Below are positions 1-7,161 of a DNA stretch of 48,986 nt, one piece after another; positions within the stretch are counted from its first letter, which is position 1; every line of letters begins with the position of its first letter. Position numbers and translations under genes: made by a program. Under the pieces are notes generated by a model that saw nothing but the letters and a program-made list of their open reading frames with translations, ran no database searches and had not been told where the DNA came from. Origin of the DNA: Oligoflexales bacterium (lineage in GTDB: Bacteria; Bdellovibrionota_B; Oligoflexia; Oligoflexales; JALZUQ01); NCBI GenBank assembly GCA_023301465.1, contig JALZUQ010000019.1, positions 1-48,986 of the forward strand, in the 5' to 3' direction.

Positions 1-306
1 ACGACTGATACGACGACTGATACGACGACTGATACGACGACTGAAATAACGGCAGCAAATATAGCAGATATTCCTGCAAATATTTCAGCGACTATATTAT
101 CTACGTTAACTAGCGGAGTTGCAAATGTTGAATATTCTTCTGAATGCCCAGTAAATGCAACCATTGGATCTGAATGCCAAGTAAGAATTGGAGAGCAAGA
201 CTTTACGGTTGGACCAGCAATAAGACTAGCAATTGATAATTTATTCACAAGCCTACAAGCAACATTATCACCAAGCACCACAACAGATTCTGGAACGAGT
301 GAATAG
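1..306 (+). CDS. C-terminal end of Thr/Asp-rich protein (partial)
   Basis: An open frame runs from the first base to a TAG at 304-306 (101 residues visible); the start lies outside the window. It opens with repeats of Thr-Thr-Asp-Thr encoded by a 12-bp DNA repeat (positions 1 to about 42), followed by a mixed stretch with two cysteines in a 'SSECPVNATIGSECQVRIG' context and a Ser/Thr-rich tail. It resembles the low-complexity linkers of the secreted lipoproteins elsewhere in this window, so an extracytoplasmic protein is likely. Function is unknown. A rho-independent terminator follows directly, supporting the stop. Confidence 0.65.
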   Translation, partial: TTDTTTDTTTDTTTEITAANIADIPANISATILSTLTSGVANVEYSSECPVNATIGSECQVRIGEQDFTVGPAIRLAIDNLFTSLQATLSPSTTTDSGTSE

Positions 307-331
307 AAATAAATTCAAATAAATAAAAACG

Positions 332-363
332 AGTCCTAATGCAATAGTGTTAGGACTTTTTTT
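332..363. terminator. Bidirectional rho-independent terminator
   Basis: An 8-bp stem (AGTCCTAA / TTAGGACT) with a 10-nt loop is followed by six T on the plus strand. On the minus strand the same stem is followed by CG and five T, so it can serve both the gene ending at 306 and the convergent gene ending at 371. Confidence 0.85.
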
Positions 364-370
364 ATTCTAT

Positions 371-973
371 TTAAAAATATGAAAAAATATAAGTACCACC
401 TTTAAGCGTATCAATAACTCTTTTTGAAACCTTAGGATCTAATGCTGGACACCCCCAACTACGACCCAATCTTCCGTGTTTTTTTAAAAAAGCATCACTC
501 ACATAATCAGCACCATGCATGACAATTGCACGTTTAAAAGCATTATCATTGATCCCTTTTTGAAGACCTTGCAACCTCAAAGAATATCCATGTTTACCCG
601 TATAGGTTTCTAGAGTTTTAAAAACACCCAAACTTGATTGTTTAGAGTTTTGGGTATTAGAAAACGACTTAGCATAATTCATTCCAGTATTTTGGCCATG
701 AGTCACGTATTCATGATGAAGGATTTTTTGGGTGTGCAAATCAAGAACCCACAATCTTCGCTTGGAAGAAGGTAATTGATAGTCAATAACGGTTAATGTT
801 TTTGGGTTATGAATTTTAAGAGCTTTTAACTCTTTCATTGCCTTTTTTAGTATTTTTAGCTTTGGAGCATTATCTAACTGAGATATTTTTAGTACACGAG
901 CCATATCTTTTGACTCACTAAAGCCATATGAGCTCACAAATAAACTGAAGAATAAAAACCACTTAAAGCTCAC
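371..973 (-). CDS. Murein L,D-transpeptidase-like protein (YkuD_2 type)
   Basis: A 200-residue exported protein (hydrophobic N-terminus about residues 1-19). The second half carries a 'MHGADY' histidine (H153) and a 'GRSWGCPA' cysteine (C175). This pairing is typical of the YkuD_2 branch of L,D-transpeptidase catalytic domains, which make or edit 3-3 cross-links or lipoprotein attachments in peptidoglycan in the periplasm. The Cys is the expected nucleophile. The start is GTG with an AAAGGTG Shine-Dalgarno 4 nt upstream; no ATG is available before residue 24. It stands alone and converges on the terminator at 332-363. The substrate cannot be told from sequence. Confidence 0.8.
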   Translation of the reverse strand: MSFKWFLFFSLFVSSYGFSESKDMARVLKISQLDNAPKLKILKKAMKELKALKIHNPKTLTVIDYQLPSSKRRLWVLDLHTQKILHHEYVTHGQNTGMNYAKSFSNTQNSKQSSLGVFKTLETYTGKHGYSLRLQGLQKGINDNAFKRAIVMHGADYVSDAFLKKHGRLGRSWGCPALDPKVSKRVIDTLKGGTYIFSYF

Positions 974-1083
974 TTTTCACCTTTAAAAAAATCAAGTAAC
1001 TTACTTACTTTCTCATCTTATTTTATATAATATAAGAAATATATGATAGCTCAGAGTACTGCATCATAAAGGGAACATAAAAC

Positions 1084-1167
1084 ATGCAAAACATTTTCAT
1101 CGTAGCAGATGAACCCACCATCGTCTCTTCTCTATGCCCTAGAGAAAAAAAGACAGCCACAGCATAA
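1084..1167 (+). CDS. Candidate 27-residue small protein
   Basis: A short ORF beginning MQNIFIVADEP has an AAAGGGA Shine-Dalgarno 9 nt before the ATG and is followed within 10 nt by a clear terminator hairpin. This layout (RBS, ORF, terminator, with an AT-rich tract upstream) suggests a free-standing small mRNA. It has no hydrophobic segment or recognised motif. It could instead be a small RNA with a fortuitous ORF, or the remnant of a longer gene. Confidence 0.35.
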   Translation: MQNIFIVADEPTIVSSLCPREKKTATA

Positions 1168-1172
1168 AAAAC

Positions 1173-1209
1173 AAAAGCCCTACATGACATGCATCATGCA
1201 GGGCTTTTT
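1173..1209 (+). terminator. Rho-independent terminator
   Basis: The stem AGCCCT/AGGGCT extends past one mismatch by CATG/CATG and is followed by five T. It terminates the short transcript containing the ORF at 1084-1167, since the next gene (ending at 1222) is on the other strand. Confidence 0.75.
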
Positions 1210-1221
1210 CTATTCTTTTAA

Positions 1222-2256
1222 CTACATTCTTGAAAGTGCTTTTCTAAGTAGTTTTTTTGCTCTATTAGTCTTGCCTGCTTTCATAAAACCCAGTGCATCT
1301 TGAATAAGCTCTTCGGGGCCTCTTTTATGCGACTTCACGTCAGATGTTGAAGCTCCTTTTAAGCATTTTATTTTATCTGCAGTATACATCATACTAGAAC
1401 AGACTCTCAGCTCTGCGTCATGGTATTTCTTATTAGCAATAGTGTCTAAGCAGTTTAACTTATCTGCAACATACATTAACTCTTTACAAACCTTCACTGT
1501 TCCCGCAGAAAATGTCTTGTTTCTTACCTTAGATAAACATTTGTTTTTATCAGATGCATACATAAAACTTGAACAAACATCTAGAACTTGATCATACTCA
1601 GATCTTCCGCTTTCTGATAAACTGTTTGAGCTGCTGTTACCGTGTTTCAAACATTTCAATTTATCTGATGTAAATGTCATTTTTTTACAGATCGCAATTT
1701 CTGATACAGAGTATTTTTGATTAGCAATTGTATCTAAACATTTATTTTTATCACTTGTATAAGTTAAGTTTCTACAAATTGAGACCGCCCCCGCATCAAA
1801 TGCTTTACCACGAACTACTGTAAGACAATTTGTTTTATCACTATTTCTCAAATGAGAATCACACAAATCAAATGCTGCGTTTAAACCACCTTCATTTTTA
1901 TTTTTAATTTTACGGTGTAGTTTAATTTTTCTGTCTTTAACACGAGAAATACATCGAAGTTTTTTGGTATCTGTATTCCTTAAAGCACAATTACCAAGAG
2001 AAGCTTTGCTTTTGTATTTAAAACCTGCAACCACAGTTAAACAATCTAATATTATTTTTGGATTCACCATCGCAGAACAGGTTTTAACAGCGTCTTTATC
2101 GAAGAATTTTTGATCCACTAAGTAGTTACATTTTATTCTTTTATTGCTTTTGATCATTTTAACACTACAAAGCTGACGAGCCAAATCATTACCTTTTAAG
2201 GAGAATGCATATTGACTAAATGATAGAGAGATAAGAAGAACGATGAAATAACGCAC
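1222..2256 (-). CDS. Secreted protein with nine C-x11-C repeats
   Basis: A 344-residue protein with an N-terminal signal peptide (MRYFIVLLISLSFSQYAFS). The body has nine modules each holding a cysteine pair spaced C-x11-C (C-x12-C in the first), with consensus like CxxLxYTSDKxKCL; modules repeat every 30-40 residues and probably each form one disulfide in the periplasm or outside. The C-terminus (about 310-344) is a basic amphipathic helix. I do not recognise a named family or activity. The start is GTG at 2256 with an AAGGA Shine-Dalgarno 7 nt upstream that sits inside a hairpin (2262-2294). It lies downstream of the protease gene on the same strand, about 110 nt away, so may be partly co-transcribed. 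Confidence 0.8.
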   Translation of the reverse strand: MRYFIVLLISLSFSQYAFSLKGNDLARQLCSVKMIKSNKRIKCNYLVDQKFFDKDAVKTCSAMVNPKIILDCLTVVAGFKYKSKASLGNCALRNTDTKKLRCISRVKDRKIKLHRKIKNKNEGGLNAAFDLCDSHLRNSDKTNCLTVVRGKAFDAGAVSICRNLTYTSDKNKCLDTIANQKYSVSEIAICKKMTFTSDKLKCLKHGNSSSNSLSESGRSEYDQVLDVCSSFMYASDKNKCLSKVRNKTFSAGTVKVCKELMYVADKLNCLDTIANKKYHDAELRVCSSMMYTADKIKCLKGASTSDVKSHKRGPEELIQDALGFMKAGKTNRAKKLLRKALSRM

Positions 2257-2261
2257 AATAA

Positions 2262-2294
2262 TATCCTTGAGTAAATGAATTTAACTCAAGGATA
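2262..2294 (-). promoter_or_regulatory. Hairpin enclosing the Shine-Dalgarno of the C-x11-C repeat gene
   Basis: A 10-bp perfect stem (TATCCTTGAG / CTCAAGGATA), possibly extended by TAAAT/ATTTA, ends 5 nt before the GTG start at 2256. The 3' arm on the minus strand contains the AAGGA ribosome-binding site, so a folded leader would block initiation. It could instead be a weak attenuator or terminator behind the protease gene, but there is no real U-tract. Confidence 0.5.
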
Positions 2295-2367
2295 CCATAG
2301 AATTTTAAATTAGTATTTAAAGCCTTAAACCCATTATAGGCATAGGTTTTAAGAACAAAGTTTTATA

Positions 2368-3225
2368 TTAAAAATCGGGTGAAAGCTCTCTCGTTTTTTC
2401 TAATATTTCAATTTTTTCTTTTGCGAGGTCAATCCAATCTATAAATTTAGTAGTATCTGTATGAAACGCCCGACTAGAACAGTTTCCACGAGAAGCGACA
2501 CCAACTTGTAAAATTTCACTGACACGTCCATCAGAGTCACGCTCGATGGTAAACATTGGACCACCTGAGTCACCACTACAGATTGTTTCTCCAATTGCAT
2601 CACTCGTAATGATTTCAGCAGTGTCTTCAACTTGTAAGTAAATTTTACTATCTACATACCGAAGAATTCCTGAATCTGATTCTGTTCTTCCCGTTAATCC
2701 AAACCCAGCATAGTAAATCTCTTCACCTCTTTCAAAAGCATCGCTATCGGGTGCAAGTTCGATAACCTTTGAACCTTCGGGAATTCCACCCTCAAACTTA
2801 ACAATAGCAATATCATTGATAGGCTCTTCGAGCTTTAAGTAATCACGTAACCCTCGAAATGCTGCTTTTGGTGAAAAGAATTCTTCATGACCAAACTGAG
2901 TTGTTACTTTGCGAATTTGCTTATCTTTAATGTTAGATCGTTTTGAAAAATCTGTTCCAAAGCCAATGTATGCCACTTTGATTTTATCCACACAGTGTGC
3001 GGCAGTGAGAACATGTTGTTCAGAAATAATGGTGCCTGTACAAAAAGATCGTTTTGATGATGATAACAACGAAACAACACTTTTTTGGAACAAACCTGTT
3101 GAGCTGGCCCGTTTACCACCCACAACCTCTAAATCACTCACCTGAGTTTCAGCACCACATGAAATAAAAAGCATAGAACTGCTTATTAATAGTGCGAAAC
3201 CTCCTTTTTTCCATAAGAATCCCAT
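2368..3225 (-). CDS. Trypsin-like (S1) serine protease, lipoprotein
   Basis: A 285-residue protein with all S1 landmarks: 'TAAHC' (H77), 'NDIAIV' (D138) and 'GDSGGP' (S220), beginning its mature catalytic region with a 'VVGGK' segment. The N-terminus is a lipoprotein signal with Cys23 ('LFISCG'), so it is probably anchored to a membrane facing the periplasm or the exterior. The residue aligned with chymotrypsin 189 (six before the catalytic Ser) appears to be Thr, so trypsin-type Arg/Lys specificity is not expected. The Shine-Dalgarno is a strong G-rich stretch just before the ATG. Likely role: extracellular or periplasmic proteolysis; target unknown. Confidence 0.9.
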   Translation of the reverse strand: MGFLWKKGGFALLISSSMLFISCGAETQVSDLEVVGGKRASSTGLFQKSVVSLLSSSKRSFCTGTIISEQHVLTAAHCVDKIKVAYIGFGTDFSKRSNIKDKQIRKVTTQFGHEEFFSPKAAFRGLRDYLKLEEPINDIAIVKFEGGIPEGSKVIELAPDSDAFERGEEIYYAGFGLTGRTESDSGILRYVDSKIYLQVEDTAEIITSDAIGETICSGDSGGPMFTIERDSDGRVSEILQVGVASRGNCSSRAFHTDTTKFIDWIDLAKEKIEILEKTRELSPDF

Positions 3226-3408
3226 TGTGTTCCCCCCCTCCCCTTGAAAGTCACATTTGCTTTATAAATTTTGGCTAGTCAGCCAATTAAATGTAACTTT
3301 AGGTTTGCTTTATTACAACGAGTTAGGCTTTATGAATTTACAAAAACCTGAAATGATTGATAAAAAATATTGTTTTAGGGTCTTTTTGGCAATAGTTATA
3401 GTGAAATA

Positions 3409-3678
3409 CTACATGAATTTTGAAACCATCATAAAAAATGCTGTTAAACCACAGACCCTCATCACTACAGACGAGAAACTAACTGTAAATTTCTTTTTTA
3501 ATAGCCACCATAAGGTCGCTGTAAGAACAAATGAAATGACTAAACAAATAATAACGTAACCAAGAAAAGACCCTAATTTAAAATAAAAGTCTTGAGAGTC
3601 AAGAATTGCAGAAGAAAAAACCAAACAGGCAGCAGCAAATAAAAGACTATTAAGATCCAATCTATTGATTTTAGTCAT
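3409..3678 (-). CDS. Small two-segment membrane protein
   Basis: About 89 residues with two hydrophobic stretches (around 10-25 and 33-60) and a third weak one near the C-terminus. I chose ATG 3678 because GGAGG lies 6 nt upstream; an in-frame GTG at 3681 is only 3 nt from it. No family recognised. An opposite-strand frame (3257-3559) overlaps but lacks a ribosome-binding site and reads as non-coding. Confidence 0.55.
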   Translation of the reverse strand: MTKINRLDLNSLLFAAACLVFSSAILDSQDFYFKLGSFLGYVIICLVISFVLTATLWWLLKKKFTVSFSSVVMRVCGLTAFFMMVSKFM

Positions 3679-3793
3679 CACAAGCCTCCAAAATCTTTAC
3701 GATTGAATAGTGAATATGAATTCTATTACAATATATAAGTAAGTTTAAAGAATCTAATAATTAATTGTAAAAAATTTACATTATGGAAATTTA

Positions 3794-4291
3794 ATGTTTC
3801 AATTCAAAAATAACGCCGGACTATCACTTATCGAAGTCATGATTGTTGTTGCAATCGTTGGAATTTTATCAGCTCTAGCAATCCCTAGGTTTAGAGCTTT
3901 CAAGTCTAGGGCTTACAGAGCAGAAGCCTATACCTCTCTTTATAAAATTCACACTCTCCAAGGAACTTACCATGGAGACAATGACACCTATACCGCATTA
4001 CCTGACGTTGGCTATACAGTGAAAAACGGATCTAATAACCCCATTACGGAATGCAACGTAGGTAATGTTTTGGGCTTTAACTTAACAGACTGCACAAAAG
4101 CTAAATACCGCTACAACACCTCTGGAACACATAGTGAGTTTGCATTCCTAGCGTTTGCGGTAGCAAAACCTTTGGGCGGCGGTACTGAGAATCTTGTTTA
4201 TCCGGGCTGCAGCATGTTTGACGAAATCTCAATCAATCACGGCAGAGCTACGGAAATGATCACAGACTCCATTACACTATGTCACTCATAA
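3794..4291 (+). CDS. Type IV pilin-like protein (prepilin)
   Basis: A 165-residue protein with a short leader ending in Gly9 followed by LSLIEVMIVVAIVGILSA: a type III prepilin signal with the conserved Glu five residues after the cleavage site. The long N-terminal hydrophobic helix (about 10-35) is the pilin assembly helix; the globular part has several Cys that could form disulfides. Processing would be by PilD at the inner membrane and assembly into a pilus or pseudopilus. No other pilus gene is nearby, so it may be a minor or orphan pilin. Its stop overlaps the next start (TAATG). Confidence 0.85.
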   Translation: MFQFKNNAGLSLIEVMIVVAIVGILSALAIPRFRAFKSRAYRAEAYTSLYKIHTLQGTYHGDNDTYTALPDVGYTVKNGSNNPITECNVGNVLGFNLTDCTKAKYRYNTSGTHSEFAFLAFAVAKPLGGGTENLVYPGCSMFDEISINHGRATEMITDSITLCHS

Positions 4292-4746
4292 TGATTAAAA
4301 CTGAAACTTTACAAAAACTCATCGAAATAGCAAAACACGAACTTAAAGCTCTTGAATCAGCACTTAATAATGTAAAAGCAGGCGTAAACAGCCCTGAATC
4401 TAAGCAAGAAGGGAAATACGACACTAGAGCTCTCTTAGATTCATACCTTGCAGGTGGACAAGAAGCTAGAATTAAACAATTAAAAAGTGAAATCCAATTT
4501 GCTGAAAGGTCTATTACAAATGATAGCTTTGCTCGGATTTTTAAACTCACAGATCATCATTCTAAAAATTTAAAACTTTATCTTGTCGCACCTTGCCTAG
4601 GCGGATACACATTAAACCTAAATATTGGGAAAGTACAAACCATCACCACAAAAACCCCCTTAGCGATCACCCTAGCTGATAAAGAAGTAGACGATGCATT
4701 CGATGACGGAGCTTTAGCCGGATATGTGATTAGAGAAATACTCTAA
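4291..4746 (+). CDS. GreA/GreB-like transcription factor family protein
   Basis: About 151 residues. The N-terminal half is helical/coiled-coil with 'KYDTRALLDSYLAGGQ', a signature of GreA/GreB-like proteins. The C-terminal half ('YLVAPCLGGYTLNL ... TPLAITLADKEVDDAF') matches the FKBP-like GreA C-terminal domain that docks on RNA polymerase. I chose ATG 4291, which overlaps the pilin stop; an in-frame ATG at 4279 also exists and neither has a good Shine-Dalgarno, so translation is probably coupled to the pilin. Whether it has true transcript-cleavage activity is unclear, as the acidic tip of the coiled coil is not obvious. Confidence 0.7.
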   Translation: MIKTETLQKLIEIAKHELKALESALNNVKAGVNSPESKQEGKYDTRALLDSYLAGGQEARIKQLKSEIQFAERSITNDSFARIFKLTDHHSKNLKLYLVAPCLGGYTLNLNIGKVQTITTKTPLAITLADKEVDDAFDDGALAGYVIREIL

Positions 4747-4811
4747 AAGTTGAAAGTCAACGGCATTCATTATAAATTGCCTTTGTAAACCTATCAACAA
4801 GGCTCCATATT

Positions 4812-5465
4812 ATGCAATTTAATTCACTGATGAAACACTTAGACTCTTATGACAATATAATTTGGGACTGGAATGGCACAATTCTTAATGATGTTGATAC
4901 AACCATAATCGCTGTAAACGCTGCTTTAACCGAGTTGAAGTTAGAAAGTATTACTAAAGATACATACCTAATGCAGTTTAGGTTTCCAGTAAAAGATTTC
5001 TATCAATCCATTGGTATAGACACCAAAAAAATTACAATGGACCATGTCTCAAAAATTTTTCATGACTATTACCAAAAACACATTCATACCGCCTCTATTT
5101 TTCAAAATATTGACTCACTCTTAAAAGAACTTAAGGAACAAAATAAAAAATTATATGTCCTCTCTGCAGGTGCTCAGTGGTTACTAGATGGTTGGGTAAA
5201 AGACTACCAAGTAAAACACTTTTTTGATGCTGTGTATGGTTTAAGTGACTTAAATGCATCAAGTAAAGTTTCTAGAGGAAAAACCTTGATAGAAAAAGAA
5301 AGAATTGAGGCCTCCCATAAAACAATTATGATTGGAGACACCCTTCATGACCATGAAGTTGCGAATGAACTAGGTATAGGCTCTATACTCATCGCCGAAG
5401 GCCATCAAAGCTATGATCGTTTGCAGCACGCAGGTTGCAAGGTATTAGAAACGAAGTACGACTAG
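4812..5465 (+). CDS. HAD-family hydrolase, phosphoglycolate-phosphatase-like
   Basis: A 217-residue cytosolic protein. Motif I is 'IWDWNGTILND', motif II a Ser in 'YVLSAGA', motif III lysine in 'SKVSRGK' and motif IV 'MIGDTLHDHEVA', in the order of the Gph-like C1-cap HAD enzymes. The second motif-I carboxylate is Asn (D-W-N instead of D-x-D), a variant found in a subset of the family that may change the acid/base step. The substrate is unknown. The stop codon overlaps the stop of the convergent EEP gene. An AAGG about 9 nt upstream supports this start. Confidence 0.8.
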   Translation: MQFNSLMKHLDSYDNIIWDWNGTILNDVDTTIIAVNAALTELKLESITKDTYLMQFRFPVKDFYQSIGIDTKKITMDHVSKIFHDYYQKHIHTASIFQNIDSLLKELKEQNKKLYVLSAGAQWLLDGWVKDYQVKHFFDAVYGLSDLNASSKVSRGKTLIEKERIEASHKTIMIGDTLHDHEVANELGIGSILIAEGHQSYDRLQHAGCKVLETKYD

Positions 5466-6760
5466 CGAAGTTTAAACTTGAATCGTAATGGAAAGTGATC
5501 ACTTGCTTTCCTACTAGCCATAAAATCCTTTGCAACTCTGATGGCACAATACTCTTTGTTATTATTCGATTCAGACCGCCTCAAAACGACTTCATATAAA
5601 AAATCTGGTAACTGCTGTTTTGGAATGAGGTTATCTGCAAGCTTTTTTGATAATTCACACCCAAATTCAGAAAATTGGGCATCTGGCGAAACTATTTCAG
5701 AGCTCAAAACATGAATATTATTTGAAACCGCAGCATAGTCTAACCTCAGTTTTAAGGCCCCAACATCATGTCCACTTTTTAAGAAAGTCATTGCATTTGA
5801 TTTTTTATCACCTAAAAAATTACTGGTGGGTTTGAGGAGTTTTATATCATAACTAGCATCCATTGCCTGCAAGACTCTAGCACCGACATCATTAGAGTAG
5901 AGATCAGTATTCCAATCACCAATAGCAATAAAGTATGCATTCTTAGATAAAGGCCTCAAGGGAGTTTTGCACCGCCTCACTTTGGACTTTGATTTTGGCT
6001 CACATTTGCCTTTTAAGTACCAATCTAGAAACGTTAACTGATCATGATTTCTAATCTCATTTGCACTTTTTGGGTGCCCAAAACCATAAGCTGGCACCGT
6101 ATGAAGTGTGATAATATGAACCTTTTTACCATTTATCTTTATAACTGAGTCTACAAAATTTTTATCAAATAAAGGTATGTCATTGGATATTTTTTTATTA
6201 TTTCCTAACCTATAAGTAGAAAGTAAAATACTCGGATTCCAATCTTTCCATTTCAGTTTTCGTAAAATAACCCTTTCAACAATAGGGTAACGACTCGCTA
6301 ATCCAGTAGAGTATTGTGCCGGAAAGATTCCAAAACTCTCGTGATCTGCATAAATTGGTGTTTTTGAAGAATGTGATTTAAGGAATTCACCTTGGGGATT
6401 AATGTTTTTCGCGTATCTTCCAGTATTGGCAGGTTCAAAACTGTAAAACCACGGACTTTTAAAAGCCCCTACTCTGCCGATGAGCCTTGTCATATTATGC
6501 TGATCTTTTTTATATCCCGGCAAGCCTAATGATGGAACATTTTCTAAATCGAACTGGATTTCATTGATAGAGATTAAGTCAGATAAGTTCTTACGGATAA
6601 TATCTATTGCTGCGTTTACTTGAACATCATTTTGATCCAAAAGTTTTTCTGTTGTGAGCTCTTTGATATTAAAGTGTAATAATGAAAACTCATCATTATT
6701 GTTACTTAAGGCAGCCTGACTAACCGACGCTGTCATAAGAAGAAAAAGAAAGTACTGCAT
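5462..6760 (-). CDS. Secreted endonuclease/exonuclease/phosphatase (EEP) family protein
   Basis: A 432-residue protein with a signal peptide (cleavage near SQAALS). EEP landmarks: an early Asn-Glu ('SINEIQ') for the metal, 'IAIGDWNTD' and the closing 'SDHFPLRF' catalytic histidine motif. Members act as nucleases or as phosphodiesterases/sphingomyelinases; export favours an extracellular nuclease or phosphodiesterase. GGAGG lies 4-5 nt before the ATG. The gene is single, and a minus-strand terminator at 6850-6883 isolates it from upstream transcription. Confidence 0.8.
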   Translation of the reverse strand: MQYFLFLLMTASVSQAALSNNNDEFSLLHFNIKELTTEKLLDQNDVQVNAAIDIIRKNLSDLISINEIQFDLENVPSLGLPGYKKDQHNMTRLIGRVGAFKSPWFYSFEPANTGRYAKNINPQGEFLKSHSSKTPIYADHESFGIFPAQYSTGLASRYPIVERVILRKLKWKDWNPSILLSTYRLGNNKKISNDIPLFDKNFVDSVIKINGKKVHIITLHTVPAYGFGHPKSANEIRNHDQLTFLDWYLKGKCEPKSKSKVRRCKTPLRPLSKNAYFIAIGDWNTDLYSNDVGARVLQAMDASYDIKLLKPTSNFLGDKKSNAMTFLKSGHDVGALKLRLDYAAVSNNIHVLSSEIVSPDAQFSEFGCELSKKLADNLIPKQQLPDFLYEVVLRRSESNNNKEYCAIRVAKDFMASRKASDHFPLRFKFKLR

Positions 6761-6849
6761 TTGTCCTCCAAGTCATTGGTGGACGCTAACTCGAAAACAA
6801 GCCTAAATACTAGGCATTTTATTTCTTTTGATAATAGATACTTACAGCT

Positions 6850-6883
6850 AAAAAAATAGCCCTCTCAGAAAACCTAAGAGGAC
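6850..6883 (-). terminator. Minus-strand rho-independent terminator
   Basis: A 10-bp stem (with two G-U pairs) between 6859-6868 and 6874-6883 has a 5-nt loop and, on the minus strand, is followed by TATTTTTTT. There is no annotated gene upstream on this strand, which implies a short transcript starting near the Fur box. Confidence 0.7.
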
Positions 6884-6958
6884 CCACTTTTTGTCAAAAC
6901 TCACGTAGATTGAGCTTTGTTGATTGATGGCAAACAAAGAGGTCGCTTTATCACCGTC
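6850..6958 (-). ncRNA. Candidate Fur-controlled small RNA (about 110 nt)
   Basis: On the minus strand, TTGATA (6993-6988), a 17-nt spacer and TATGGT (6970-6965) form a plausible sigma-70 promoter whose -35 lies inside a perfect Fur box. About 110 nt later comes the strong terminator at 6850-6883. The only ORF inside is 19 codons without a Shine-Dalgarno. The arrangement resembles iron-repressed RyhB/PrrF-type regulatory RNAs in layout only; no sequence match is claimed. Confidence 0.45.
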
Positions 6959-6975
6959 ATAACTACCATAATATA

Positions 6976-6994
6976 ATTGATAATGATTATCAAT
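6976..6994. promoter_or_regulatory. Fur box (perfect 9-1-9 palindrome)
   Basis: ATTGATAATGATTATCAAT contains the classic 7-1-7 Fur core TGATAATnATTATCA. A 24-bp stretch around it recurs identically at 24319. It overlaps the -35 of the candidate minus-strand RNA and lies about 170 bp before the oxidoreductase at 7162, so either or both could be iron-repressed. Confidence 0.8.
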
Positions 6995-7161
6995 ATCATT
7001 ATTTGGTGATAACACTCTTTTCTGCTATGTATTATTTATCAATATATTTAGTCGGTTAAAAAAAGTAATAAGAAAAACAGAGATAAATTAAACATATATT
7101 TTATTTTTCTTATTCTTATGTGCTCGTTATAGTCTATTCAACTTAACGAAAGGATACCCTC

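Noticed and set aside
1109-1303. 64-codon plus-strand frame
   Set aside because: It runs through the terminator at 1173-1209 and into the opposite-strand repeat gene, and has no ribosome-binding site.
3257-3559. 100-codon plus-strand frame
   Set aside because: It overlaps the minus-strand membrane protein that has GGAGG at the right distance; the plus frame has no Shine-Dalgarno and no recognisable composition.
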